Assembly (NCBI RefSeq): GCF_017309385.1 | Contig: NZ_JAFJMJ010000002.1 | Span: 2,852,001-2,916,000, forward strand | Direction: 5' to 3' | Length of the DNA: 64,000 bases | Source: Amycolatopsis sp. 195334CR | GTDB taxonomy: Bacteria; Actinomycetota; Actinomycetes; Mycobacteriales; Pseudonocardiaceae | Part shown: positions 17,211-26,254 of the stretch, in pieces | Layout of the letters: each line of letters begins with the position of its first letter | Position numbering within the stretch: the stretch's first letter is position 1 | The notes under the pieces: generated by a model | Seen by the model: only the letters and a program-made list of their open reading frames with translations | What the model was told of the DNA's origin: nothing | The model's database searches: none | Made by a program: the position numbers and the translations under genes

Positions 17211-18060
17211 CGCTCCTCCTCAACGTGAGAGTGTATGCGACCTGATCGTTGACTCGCAGCTTTGCGTCAGCTGATCGCTTCGACTGAGGCCGGGGTGACC
17301 ACTAGCTGCGGGGACGGGCTTGGCCAAGTGTTTTCAACAAGGAAGCAGACCAGATTTGCAGTGGCTCGACCGTGGTGCACAAAGGTGGCGCCTTGGTAGG
17401 CGCTTCAGTGAAGCTGCGAGAGATTTTCCTGGAGCACACAGTAGTCGACGATATGGACGTTGCGAAATGTCAACCTAGTCGAAATTGAATCGATTCATTA
17501 GTGCGACATTCTGGTTTAATATGCCAAAAAGGCCTGGGCGCCCTAGTCTATTCCTGGATGATATCGAGAAAGTTGCGACGTCGATCGCGCTTCTCAGGTG
17601 GCTGTTCTGTCAGCTTCTTATAGGCCGATGTTATCGCCACCTGCACGATATCTGCGCGGTCACATTGTGTTCGGTCGACCACGCCGCCCAGTCCCGCCGT
17701 GCGCTCGCTGCGCCCTAATCCAGGGTTGCATCGACGTCGTTGATACGCAGGAACGCCCAGGGGGTCTCGAACCGCGGTCGATGCTCGGAGTAATCGCCCT
17801 GTACGAGATGAAGACCTGCGCCACGACACCGTCCCACTCAGCTATGCCAGAACGTCGGACGCGGGTAAGCCGCGTCCGGCCACTCTGCCTGCATGGGGCT
17901 GACTGACTACACCTGGGCGACCGTCCTGCGCGCGGTCATGACGAAGGGTTAACTGAACGGAAGGTCGGCCATGCATAGATCCAACTTCAGGCCTGACGTC
18001 GATGCAACACCGTCATCGAGCAAGCCTGCCGCTACTAGCGGCGCGTCAATTAGTCAAGTT
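17211..18060. other. 850-base region without a supported gene
   Basis: No intact gene is seen. On the minus strand, a coding-like remnant ends at a TAG near 17717 (frame reading HRPRFETPWAFLRINDVDATLD), with no start. A 14-base perfect inverted repeat is present at 17725-17738 and 17995-18008. The left part (17220-17560) has the AT-richer composition of the ATPase genes and should hold the promoter for 17210. The right part returns to high GC before the attachment core. Confidence 0.5.
17725..18008. repeat. 14-bp perfect inverted repeat pair near the right end
   Basis: GTTGCATCGACGTC at 17725-17738 is repeated as its exact complement at 17995-18008, with 256 bases between. It lies 90 bases inside the right attachment core. 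It could be arm-type binding for recombination factors or the edge of a small lost insertion; nothing else supports either. Confidence 0.4.
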
Positions 18061-18097
18061 TCAGGCGTTGGTCAGCCACAAGCGTGTGGTTAGTGTG

Positions 18098-18116
18098 CAA
18101 GTCGCCCCTCGGACAC
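18098..18116. repeat. Right attachment core (attR)
   Basis: This 19-base sequence matches the tRNA-Leu 3' end core at 536-554 except for one base. It is placed relative to the integrase fragment on its right just as the left core is placed relative to the intact integrase. The two cores therefore bracket a 17.6-kb element. Confidence 0.72.
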
Positions 18117-18138
18117 ACGCATTAACCCTACGGGGCGG

Positions 18139-18169
18139 GCGGATGGTCACATCGACCATCCGCTCTTTT
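18139..18169 (+). terminator. Hairpin terminator beside the right core, inside integrase fragment
   Basis: Stem GCGGATGGTC/GACCATCCGC with a 5-nt loop is followed by TCTTTT on the plus strand. It lies 22 bases after the core, the same place as the different hairpin at 575-602. Both would terminate a tRNA transcript entering the element. Confidence 0.72.
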
Positions 18170-19224
18170 GCGTAGTAGACCATGTCCAGGCCGAACACCG
18201 CGTAGAGCTCTTGGAGCTTGGCCGGGTCAGCACGGTTGAGCTTGCGGCCGACGTCTCCGAGGTAGTCCACCATCGCCTCGACCTCGGCTCTACCGATCGC
18301 AGCGCCCGCTGGCAACCGCCTGAAGTCCTCCCGCGCGGCGTCCCGCTCCTCTTGCGCCCGATTGATTGCGTCCACCACAGCCGCCGGACTCGCTCCCGCC
18401 TCAATCGCCTGCTGAAGCCTGCTCATCCGCCTCTCAGCGTCCTCAAGCCGTCGACGCACAGCGTCCGCCCTAGACGATTCGTCTGCCTTCGCACCTGCAC
18501 TGCGCATCATGGTTCGAACAGTGACGTCTCGATTGGACGGAGCGAACGCTGCCCCGATCCATCCGTTGAGCTGATCGATCACCGCCGCCTCTGGCAAATA
18601 CACGTTCTTCGGATGCTCAGCCAGCACCGGCGAGCCCGGGACGATCGTCCGCGCCGCACACCGGTAGTAGATCCGAGTCTCCCGCGGCGTGCCCTCCATC
18701 TTCCGCTCGCAGTATCCGCAACGAACGCGACCGCGCAGCGCATACACCCACTTGGTCTTCCTCGGTCCGCGCTCCAACCTCCGTCGTGCCTTCAATCCGC
18801 CCGCTGCCCGCGACCGCCGCAGCAGTTGGACCTCGGTGAAGTCCTCAACGCTCACGATCGCGGGATGAGCCGGCCGCCGCGACCGAACCACCTGTTCCCG
18901 CTCAGCCCGCCGAAAGCGGACCACATGTCCAGCCGCGACGTCATCGGGGTCCAACAAAGTCTCGTGCTTTGTCCACCTGCCGAACACCGCGAATCCGGTG
19001 TACTTGGGATTCTCCAAAATGGACCGAACCGTGCTGCCCTGCCAACCATCAGCCAACCGGTGCCGGTTCTGATCCGGCCGCCGTGCCGACGGGCACGGAA
19101 TCCCATCCCGGTTCAGCCCATTCGCAATCGCCCGATCCCCGTTGCCGTCCAAGTACTCAGCGAAGATCCGGCGCACCACCTCAGCCGAATCGTCCTCGAC
19201 CTCCAGGACCCTCAGCCGGAACCC

Positions 19225-21378
19225 GACGCCGTCCGCGCGTGCTGGGCGTCCCTGCACACCGACCGCGCCATCGCCTATCGCGCCGCCGCCGGTGTCGAAG
19301 AGGCCGCGATGGCCGTGGTGGTCCAGCGGATGGTCGACCCCGTCGTGGCCGGTGTGCTGTTCACCGCCAACCCGATCACCGGGTGCCGCACCGAGATGAT
19401 CGTCGACGCCGCTCCCGGGCTGGGCACCGCGATCGTCGACGGCACGGTCGTGCCCGACCACTACGTCCTCGGCCACCACTCCCCCGCCGCGGACCAGCGC
19501 GGCTGCCTCGACGCGCACCACCTCGAACAACTTCGCGCGGCGGGTCACCGGTTGCAGCGGCACTTCGGCGCGCCGCAGGACATCGAGTGGGCGATCGACG
19601 CGGACGGCACGCTGTGGCTGCTCCAGTCGAGGCCGATCACCACCCTGTTCCCGCTGCCACCGGACACCGGCGACACCCGCCTGTACCTCGAATTCGGGCA
19701 CATCCAGGGAATGTTGCGGCCGTGCACCCCGATGGGCGTGTCGCTGCTCAAGACCGGCGCGGCCGTGTGGTTCGAGGCGCACGGCGTCAGGACCGATCCG
19801 GCCGACCCGCTGCCCCGGCTCGTCCCCATCGGCGGACGGCTCTACTTCGACCTGACCGATTTCGTCCGCAGCGGGCTCATGCGGGACCGGCTGCGGACGT
19901 CGCTCGAGGTGTACGGGCCGCGGGTGCGGGGCGCCGTCGAGCGCATGCTGGACGATCCGCGCTTCGCGCCACGGCGCGGCCTGCCGTTCCGGCTGGGCAA
20001 CACGCTCCGGGCCACCGCACTGCTCGCCCCTGGCATGCTCGCCGGTTTCGCCTCCAGCCTCGCCCGCCCGGACGCGGCCCGTGTCCGGGCCTACCGCGCG
20101 GTGGAGGAGATCAGGCGCCGGACGGCTCCGCCACCGGAACGGGCCACCGCGGCGGCACGGCTGAAGTGGGTCATCGAAGACTCGCACCAGGCGTTCATGA
20201 GCCGCGGCATGCTGGGACTGATGTGGCCGCTGATGGCGGGCATCGCCCTGGGCGCGGTGCCGTCGGCCCTGCTCCAGGACATCGCCTCGGCCGAGGAACT
20301 GGACGCCGTTCTCGGCGGCATGCCGCACAACGTGACCACCGAGATGGACCTCGCGCTCTGGCGGCTCGCGGTGAACGCGCGGCCGCACCGCGACCTGATC
20401 CTCGGCACCGCGCCGGCGGAACTCGCCGCCCAGTACCGGGCAGGCGAACTGCCGGACATCGGCATGGCCGGCTTCCTGGAGAAGTACGGCATGCGCGCGG
20501 CGGCCGAGATCGACGTCGGCATGCCCCGCTGGGAAGAAGACCCGGCACCGCTGTGGGCCACGATCGCCAACTACCTCCGCGTCGAGGATCCCGAGCAGGC
20601 GCCCGACCGCCGCTTCCAGCGGGCCGCGGCAAAAGCGGAGGCGACGATCGAGGCGCTGGCCCGGCGCGCGCGCAGCGAGCGGCCCGTCCGCGGCCGCCTC
20701 GCGATATTCCTCATGCGCCGCTCCCGGCGCCTCACCGGCCTGCGGGACATCGGCAAGTTCGCCTGGCTGCCGTCGCTGCAGGCGTCCCGGCGCCAACTCC
20801 TCCTGGTCGGCGAGGACCTGGCCACCCACGGTCTGCTCGAACGCGCGGACGACATCATGTTCCTGACCCTCGAAGAAGCACGCGCCGCAGTGGAGGACGG
20901 GATCGACCACCGGGCTCTGGTCGCCGGGCGGCACGCCACCCACCAGCGGGAGTTGAAGCGGCCCACCGTTCCCAGTGCCCTGCTGTCCGACGGGACCGAC
21001 GTGGAGGCACTCGCCCCGGCGGGGCCGATCGAGGACGGGGTACTGACCGGGATGGCCGGTGCGGCGGGCCGGGCGACCGGGAAGGCGCGCGTGATCCGCG
21101 ATCCCGCCGGCGCCCACATCGAACCGGGCGAAATCCTCGTCGCGCCGACCACCGACCCCGGCTGGACCCCGCTGTTCATGACCACCGCCGGCCTGGTGAC
21201 CGAAACCGGCTCACCGGTGGCGCACGGCCCCACCGTCGCCCGCGAATACGGCATTCCGGCCGTCATCTGCGTGCGCGACGCCACCCGCGCGATCAAAACC
21301 GGGCAGCTGATCACCATCGACGGGGGCGCGGGCACCGTCCGGATCGCCCCGGAAGACGGATCCACGAGCGCGGCCTGA
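19225..21378 (+). pseudogene. PEP-synthase/rifampicin phosphotransferase-like enzyme, 5' truncated
   Basis: The readable part (about 718 codons) starts abruptly at DAVRACWASLHTDRAIAYR. It contains the end of the ATP-grasp domain (VDPVVAGVLFTANPITG, DIEWAIDADGTLWLLQSRPI), the long central helical domain, and the C-terminal swivelling phosphohistidine domain with the His in TGSPVAHGPTVAREYGIP. Full relatives are about 150 residues longer at the N-terminus, where ATP binding begins, so this copy should be inactive. The 5' boundary coincides with the break in the integrase fragment at 19216-19224. One deletion or recombination therefore removed both the integrase 5' part and the start of this gene. 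The open frame back to 18211 is antisense integrase sequence. Confidence 0.85.
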
Positions 21379-21509
21379 GTTCAGCGCTTCCCGTGGAAAC
21401 CGCGGCGGACCGAGCCCGGCGCCGGAACGACCCGGCCCTGGCACGTCGAGGCCACGGCGGCGGCCCGACACTGACCGACGAAGGCGGTCGCCGGTCACCA
21501 GCGGATTCC

Positions 21510-21547
21510 GACCGTTCTCGCCACCATCCCCTGTGGCGAGAACGGTC
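21510..21547. terminator. Bidirectional hairpin between convergent genes
   Basis: A perfect 15-bp stem (GACCGTTCTCGCCAC at 21510-21524 with its complement at 21533-21547) and an 8-base loop follow the phosphotransferase remnant. It overlaps the stop codon of the convergent zinc-ribbon gene. No long T tract is present. Confidence 0.7.
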
Positions 21548-21743
21548 AGTTCGCGCAGCGCGGGCAGTAGTGCGGGCCGATGGCGCGATCGTGGCCGCGC
21601 CAGCCGTCCTGCCGGACCTCGCCCCACAGCAGCAACCACGCCTCGTGGTGGGCGGTACCCGGCGCCGTCCGGGGGCCGGAAGCTCCGCAGCCGTCGCAGA
21701 TCAAGCGCAACGCGACGACCTCGTCCACCGGTACCGCCGTCAT
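21546..21743 (-). CDS. Small zinc-ribbon protein of unknown function
   Basis: Starting at ATG 21743 the 65-residue product has CDGCG near residue 18 and ends in HYCPRCAN, the two halves of a four-cysteine zinc ribbon. A tryptophan-rich middle (WLLLWGEVRQDGWRG) separates them. The open frame continues upstream with a further CVKC pair in GFAPCVKCWESP, so the true start could be earlier (for example GTG 21800) and the protein could carry two ribbons. It lies downstream of an HxlR regulator on the same strand. No function can be given. Confidence 0.55.
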   Translation of the reverse strand: MTAVPVDEVVALRLICDGCGASGPRTAPGTAHHEAWLLLWGEVRQDGWRGHDRAIGPHYCPRCAN

Positions 21744-21882
21744 CGCCGCCCATCCGATCGAGTTCCCCGATACGACCACCGGCGATTCCCAGCACTTCAC
21801 GCACGGCGCGAACCCATCCTCGCGCGCATTCGCCCGGCCCGACCTGACGATTGCCTGACGATCAGCACGCCGGAACGACTCC

Positions 21883-22560
21883 TCAAGCGCTGCCGATCGC
21901 CGCCAGGGACTTCGCGGGCGCACCGGCGCCGAGCCAGCCCACCAGCCTGCGCACCGCGGCCCGGTCGCCGGTGAAGCGCAAGGTGCGTGCTCGCAGTTCG
22001 TCGAGGCACCGGCTGTGGCCGAGCCACACGTTGGCGAGTGCGGTGATCGTGCACTCCACCCGCACCTGCACGGGCAGGGCCGGGGCGGTCCGCTGGGCGC
22101 GGGCGCGACCGGGGCCGAGCACCACCCACCACTGCCGCGGGCCGGTTACATCGGAGAACCCGACCTCGATGGCGCCGGGTTCGTGGGGGCCGCCGATGGT
22201 CCGGCACAGTTCGGCCAGCAGCAACCGCGGATCGAGATCACCGGCTCGCGGTGGCGGCAGCCAGCGCGAGCCCCACCTGGCCAGTTGCGCCAGCACTGGT
22301 TCGAGGTCGCGCCCGGCCTCGGTGAGCCGGTAGTGGAACCGGCCGTGCCGGTCGGCGGTGGCTTCGACCAGGCCCGCGGCGTGCAATCGGCGCATCCGGT
22401 GGCCGAGGCTGGACTTGGACACCATCGGCAGTTGATCGGCGAGTTCGTCGAGGCAGCGCTGCCCGGTCAGCAACTCGGTGATGATCAGCGTGGTCCACGC
22501 CTCACCCAGCAGATCGGTCGTCCTGGTCGCCGGGTGGTGGGTCGCGGAGCGCTTCACCAC
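21883..22560 (-). CDS. HxlR-family transcriptional regulator
   Basis: This 225-residue protein has an N-terminal HxlR-type winged helix. DLLGEAWTTLIITELLTGQRCLDELADQLPMVSKSSLGHRMRRL is followed by the wing FHYRLTEAGRDLEPVL. HxlR proteins usually have about 110-150 residues; the extra 100 C-terminal residues here (IEVGFSDVTGPRQWWVVLGP..VECTITALANVWLGHSRC) resemble an SCP2-like sterol/ligand-binding extension seen in some actinomycete members. It probably represses or activates a nearby enzyme gene in response to a small molecule. The neighbours give no clear target. Confidence 0.85.
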   Translation of the reverse strand: MVKRSATHHPATRTTDLLGEAWTTLIITELLTGQRCLDELADQLPMVSKSSLGHRMRRLHAAGLVEATADRHGRFHYRLTEAGRDLEPVLAQLARWGSRWLPPPRAGDLDPRLLLAELCRTIGGPHEPGAIEVGFSDVTGPRQWWVVLGPGRARAQRTAPALPVQVRVECTITALANVWLGHSRCLDELRARTLRFTGDRAAVRRLVGWLGAGAPAKSLAAIGSA

Positions 22561-22561
22561 C

Positions 22562-22771
22562 TCATCCTGTCGTGGATTCCCCCGGCGGAACCTGACGACT
22601 GCCTGACGATCCGGACGTGGGCTCGTGCTCGGGTACCTGGGTGACCGACGGCGTGGGGTCCGGCATCCGGGTCAGGCTCGGCAGCTTCTCCGGGCGATCC
22701 TGCGTACTGACCCCGCATCCGGCGCACGCCAGCACCAGCGCGGCCAGACCGCTGAGCACCAGCTTCTTCAT
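22562..22771 (-). CDS. Small predicted lipoprotein
   Basis: The 69-residue product has a lipoprotein signal peptide, MKKLVLSGLAALVLACAGC, with a lipobox cysteine, then a short proline/serine-rich tail. It would be anchored outside the membrane. Its start overlaps the stop of the histidine kinase gene upstream (ATGA at 22768-22771), so it belongs to the two-component operon and might be an accessory sensor. No homologous family is recognisable from so short a sequence. Confidence 0.75.
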   Translation of the reverse strand: MKKLVLSGLAALVLACAGCGVSTQDRPEKLPSLTRMPDPTPSVTQVPEHEPTSGSSGSRQVPPGESTTG

Positions 22772-24120
22772 TCCGCCTCCGGGAGTTCGATGGTGAACCT
22801 CGCGCCGCCGCCGGGCCGGTCTGCCACCTGGGCGGTGCCGCCGTGCCGGGCGACGTGGTCGGCGACGATCGCCAGCCCGAGCCCGCTGCCGATCTCGTCG
22901 CCACGGCCCCGCGCCTGTCCGCGGGTGAACCGCTCGAAAATCCGTGACCGCAGCTCCACCGGCACCCCGGGGCCCTGGTCGTCGACCTCCATTCGCACCT
23001 TCCCGTCGTGTGCGGTGACCGCGATGCGCACCGCGCCGCCGGCGTAGCGGTCGGCGTTGTCCAGCAGGTTGCCGACCACCCGGTCCAGCCGCCGCCGATC
23101 GGCCAGCACCAGTGCGGGCGCCGCCGCGTCCAGCACATCGGGCTGGTTCCGGTGCTCGAGCACCCGGCGGACCACGTCGCCGAGGTCCACCAGTTCCCAG
23201 GATTGCTCGTCGTACTCCTGGCGGCCGCGGGAGATCTCGAGCAGGTCGACCACCATGCGCTGGAACCGGCGGATCTCCGCGACGAGCAGGTCCAGTGCGC
23301 GGCGAGCGGGTGCGGGAAGGGCATCACGGCGGCGGTCGAGCACCTCGGCCGCGTTGGCCATGGTGGTCAGCGGGGACCGCAACTCGTGGCTGACGTCCCC
23401 GGCGAACCGCGCGTCCTGCTGGACCCGGTGCTCCAGCGCTTCCGCCGTGGCGTTGAAGGTGGCGGCCAGCGGCGCCAGGTCGGGATCGGTCTGGGCGGGC
23501 AGGCGGGCGCCGTGGTCGCCGGCTGCGATGCGGGACGCCGCACTGGTCAGCGTGGTCAGCGGGCGCAGCGCCCGCCGGCTGGCCCACCAGCCCAGCCCGC
23601 CGCCGAGCAGACCGCCCGCCACCGTCGCCGCGCTCAGCACCACGCTCAGGAACCGCATCGTGCGGTCCAGCTCCACCAGCGGGAACAACTCGACGTAGAA
23701 GCCTCCCTCGGACACCACCGGCAGCACCACCGCGAGCACCGGGATACCGCCCACGGCCAAGCGCTGGCGGGCCGGTTCCCCCGCCCTGCCGAGGTCCACC
23801 AGTTCGCCGGGCAGGGTCTGCGGTGGGACCTGCCTGCCGCTGGTCAGCCACCGGCCCGGCTGGTAGACCAGGATCGACGAGTCCGGCCCGGTGGTCAGCC
23901 CGGTCAGCAACTCGTCCAGGCCGGGCGATCGATCGCGGATCGCGGCGTCGACCAGCCGCACGTTGAGCTGCGCCTGCCGCACCGCGGCCTGTTCGCGCTG
24001 GTCGAGCAGGTAGCTGGTGGCCAGGTTCCAGGTGGTCACCGCGAGCACGCTGACGATCAGCAGCGAGCCGACGCCCAGCGCGGCGGTCACCCGCCACCGC
24101 AACGACCACCGCCTGCTCAT
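22768..24120 (-). CDS. HAMP-type sensor histidine kinase
   Basis: The 450-residue kinase has an N-terminal membrane segment (VTAALGVGSLLIVSVLAVTTWNL), an extracellular domain of about 110 residues, and a second span (VVLSAATVAGGLLGGGLGWWA). A HAMP linker and an H-box FAGDVSHELRSPLTTMANAAE with the phospho-accepting His follow. N (NLLDNADRYAGG), G1 (DDQGPGVP) and G2 (GSGLGLAIV) boxes complete the kinase. This is the MtrB/BaeS-like class. Its start overlaps the response-regulator stop (ATGA). The signal is unknown. Confidence 0.92.
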   Translation of the reverse strand: MSRRWSLRWRVTAALGVGSLLIVSVLAVTTWNLATSYLLDQREQAAVRQAQLNVRLVDAAIRDRSPGLDELLTGLTTGPDSSILVYQPGRWLTSGRQVPPQTLPGELVDLGRAGEPARQRLAVGGIPVLAVVLPVVSEGGFYVELFPLVELDRTMRFLSVVLSAATVAGGLLGGGLGWWASRRALRPLTTLTSAASRIAAGDHGARLPAQTDPDLAPLAATFNATAEALEHRVQQDARFAGDVSHELRSPLTTMANAAEVLDRRRDALPAPARRALDLLVAEIRRFQRMVVDLLEISRGRQEYDEQSWELVDLGDVVRRVLEHRNQPDVLDAAAPALVLADRRRLDRVVGNLLDNADRYAGGAVRIAVTAHDGKVRMEVDDQGPGVPVELRSRIFERFTRGQARGRGDEIGSGLGLAIVADHVARHGGTAQVADRPGGGARFTIELPEAE

Positions 24121-24794
24121 CCGCCGTCCCGGTGCACCCGGTAGCCGACGCCGCGCACGGTGAGCACCAGCGCGGGTTCGTCGGGATCGAGTTCCACCTT
24201 GCGGCGCAACCGGCGGATGTGCACGTCCAGCAGGCGGGTGTCGCCGAAGTAGTCGTAGCCCCAGACCCGCTGGAGCAACTGCTCCCTGCTCACCACATCC
24301 CCGCCGGCCGCGGCGAGTTCGGACAGCAAGCGGAACTCGGTCCTGGTCAGGTGCAGCGATTCCCCGTCCCGATCGACCTCGCCGGTGTTCGGGTGGATCC
24401 GCAGCGCGCCGGCGACGAGTTCCGTGCGGCCGGGACCGCGGCGCCGCAGCAGGGCCCGGATGCGGGCGGCCAGCTCGCCGGCGATCAGCGGTTTGGTCAC
24501 GTAGTCGTCCGCACCCGCCTCCAGGCCGTCGATCACGTCGCGGGTGTCGGTGCGGGCGGTGACCATGATGATCGGCAGGTCACCGCGCGAGCGCAGGGAC
24601 CGGCACACCGCCATGCCGTCGATGCCGGGCAGCATCAGGTCCAGCAGGACCACGTCGATCGGCGTGGACTCGACCACCGACAGCGCCTGCTCCCCCGAAA
24701 CCGCCTCGACCACGTCGAAACCGTGGTCCGACAGGGAAAGCCCGAGCGCCTCCCGGATGTGTTCGTCGTCCTCGACCAGCAGTACCGCCGTCAT
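24117..24794 (-). CDS. OmpR-family response regulator
   Basis: Starting at ATG 24794 (MTAVLLVEDD) this 225-residue regulator has a receiver domain with the acidic pair EDD, phospho-acceptor Asp in VVLLDLMLPG, Thr in MVTART and Lys in YVTKP. A winged-helix DNA-binding domain ends in LLDVHIRRLRRKVE and VRGVGYRV. It forms an operon with the kinase and lipoprotein that follow. Twenty further codons are open upstream but lack the family's typical start. Confidence 0.92.
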   Translation of the reverse strand: MTAVLLVEDDEHIREALGLSLSDHGFDVVEAVSGEQALSVVESTPIDVVLLDLMLPGIDGMAVCRSLRSRGDLPIIMVTARTDTRDVIDGLEAGADDYVTKPLIAGELAARIRALLRRRGPGRTELVAGALRIHPNTGEVDRDGESLHLTRTEFRLLSELAAAGGDVVSREQLLQRVWGYDYFGDTRLLDVHIRRLRRKVELDPDEPALVLTVRGVGYRVHRDGG

Positions 24795-25146
24795 GAACCA
24801 GCCCGCGCCAGCGTCATCGTCCACCTCCGGCGGCCGATTATCACACGCCATCACGCACCACCGGGCGTGCCGGTGGGCCCCCGCGCCGACGCGCGGCGAT
24901 CATGATGTCCATCGCCACCTCGGGCCGACGGCACCGGACTTCGGCACCGTGCGGCCGAACTCGGTGGCGAGTTCGCGGATCACCTCGCTCACCGCCGTTT
25001 TCCGATCCGAACTGACGATCGCCTTCCTGCGCGGTGAGGAGAAAGCCACGGCGAAATGTCAGGAGAGCGCAATATTCCTTCCCCGGGCGCGTTCCCGGCT
25101 CGCTGCTACCGTCGCGCACGGAAAGAGTTCAGCGGAAAGGGCGTTC
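24795..25146. other. Divergent intergenic region
   Basis: This 352-base gap separates the two-component operon from the DUF4232 lipoprotein gene and must hold both promoters. On the minus strand a coding-like stretch (VSEVIRELATEFGRTVPKSGAVG) between about 24910 and 25020 starts with GTG but soon hits a stop at 24900. It may be a gene remnant. Nothing else is recognisable. Confidence 0.4.
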
Positions 25147-25713
25147 ATGCGCGGGATGCGTGTCCTCGCCTCAACAGGGGCGTGCGCGTTGGTGCTCAGT
25201 GGCTGTGGCGCACCACAACCGGTGCCACCGGAAGCGCCGCCGGCCCCGCACACGACAACGGTGACGGCAAGTGGCCTGCCCGCGTGTCAGGCCGCGCACC
25301 TGTCCGGGCGGCTCCGGCCCGGCTCTCCCGAGGTCGGCCACCGCCGGGCCACCCTCGAGGTGACGAACCGCGGCGACTCCACCTGCGTGATCAACGGATA
25401 CGGCGATCTGCGCCTGCTCGGCGCCGACGCCCGGACAGTGCCCACCGACGCCTGGCGCCGGGCACACCCGGCAGCCACCGAGGTGGTGCTCGCCCCGGGG
25501 GACCTGGCGGTCCGGGAACTGCGCTGGTCGGCGAACCCGGACGAAGGCGAACCGGCCGGCGGGCCATGCCGGCCCGAAGCCGTCCGACTGGAGATCACGC
25601 CGCCGGACCAAGCGGAAAGCTTCGGCGTGCCGTGGACGCTGGGCCCGGTCTGCCGCGGCGGCTGGATCAGCGGCGGCGCTTTCACCGGAAGCACTCCCAA
25701 CGCACACCGGTAG
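25147..25713 (+). CDS. DUF4232 secreted lipoprotein
   Basis: The 188-residue protein has a lipoprotein signal (MRVLASTGACALVLSGCGAP) and a proline/threonine-rich linker. A DUF4232 beta-sandwich follows, with HRRATLEVTNRGDSTCVINGYGDLRLL, VVLAPGDLAVRELRW and a final disulphide pair. Such proteins are exported in actinomycetes; their function is unknown. ATG 25147 is chosen, and ATG 25156 would also work. The stop codon at 25711-25713 coincides with the break point of a truncated transporter gene on the other strand. The 3' end may therefore have been moved by the same deletion. Confidence 0.8.
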   Translation: MRGMRVLASTGACALVLSGCGAPQPVPPEAPPAPHTTTVTASGLPACQAAHLSGRLRPGSPEVGHRRATLEVTNRGDSTCVINGYGDLRLLGADARTVPTDAWRRAHPAATEVVLAPGDLAVRELRWSANPDEGEPAGGPCRPEAVRLEITPPDQAESFGVPWTLGPVCRGGWISGGAFTGSTPNAHR

Positions 25714-26036
25714 CTGGGCAGCAGTCCCATCAGCACCGTGGCCGTGCCCATGCCCAGGAAGGTGAGCCGCAGCGCCCGGCGCCGCCCGTAGCGGTCGCCG
25801 ATCCACCCGAACAGCATCGCACCGATCGGTCCCATCAGAAAGCCGGCGCCGAAGGTGGCCAACCCCATGAAGGCCGCGAACCAGGCGTCGTCTGCCAGGA
25901 AGAAGGTGTCGGTGAAGACCAGAGCTGTTGCCGTGCCGTAGATCGCGAAGTCGTAGAACCCGAGGGAAGTGCCCACACCGCTGGCGAAGGCGACCCGCCG
26001 CAAACTGGTTTTGCGTTCTGGAGCGACGTTACTCAT
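25710..26036 (-). pseudogene. N-terminal fragment of an MFS (metabolite:H+ symporter type) transporter
   Basis: From ATG 26036 about 108 codons encode the beginning of an MHS-family MFS carrier. FYDFAIYGTATALVF, GFLMGPIGAMLFGWIGDRYGRRRALRLTF and MGTATVLMGLLPSY can be read, including the signature GD-x-x-GRR loop between spans 2 and 3. After LLPSY the homology stops, exactly where the opposite DUF4232 gene ends. The remaining three quarters of a roughly 430-residue transporter is missing, so it cannot function. The frame continuing to 25287 is antisense. Confidence 0.85.
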
Positions 26037-26254
26037 AGTCCCCGAGCTGCGTGAGGAAATCCCCTACGGTTCGCAACGGTCATTCCACTGAGCCGTTGTC
26101 CGTGGCGGTGAACGCGAACAGCAGTCCGCAGCGTGCGGCCGACCCGATTCTCGGCAGGAACCGGTTTCGTACCAGCAGCTTCACCGGCCCCCGAAACCGC
26201 CGCCGCCCCGTCGGGCAGCGGCGGTGTTCTCGCTGTCCGGGTTGGGCCGCCTGG

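Larger units (their letters stand above)
18061..19224 (-). pseudogene. C-terminal fragment of a second large serine integrase
   Basis: From about 19224 down to the stop at 18061 this frame closely follows the integrase at 535-2289. It has FRLRVLEVEDDSAEVVRRIF, YLDGNGDRAIANGLNRDG, QGSTVRSILENPKYTGFAVFGRW, the zinc ribbon (CGYCERKMEG..YYRCAAR) and the coiled coil. The catalytic N-terminal third is missing. At 19216-19224 (about CCGGAACCC) homology stops and the sequence becomes the antisense of a phosphotransferase gene. The open frame continuing to 21117 is accidental. The fragment cannot recombine DNA. Its C-terminus differs after the core, where a swapped att site now lies. It marks an older element at this tRNA site. 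Confidence 0.88.

Noticed and set aside
17720..17830. Possible TIR-like start (AQVFISYR) on the minus strand
   Set aside because: The similarity ends after eight residues, and another frame over the same bases looks more coding-like; too weak to call.
18211..19224. Upstream extension of the plus-strand phosphotransferase frame
   Set aside because: It is antisense to the integrase fragment and shows arginine/proline-rich non-protein-like sequence; the enzyme's homology begins only at 19225.
18061..21117. Single 1018-codon minus-strand frame
   Set aside because: Only the part below about 19224 is integrase; the rest is antisense to a clear PEP-synthase-like gene.
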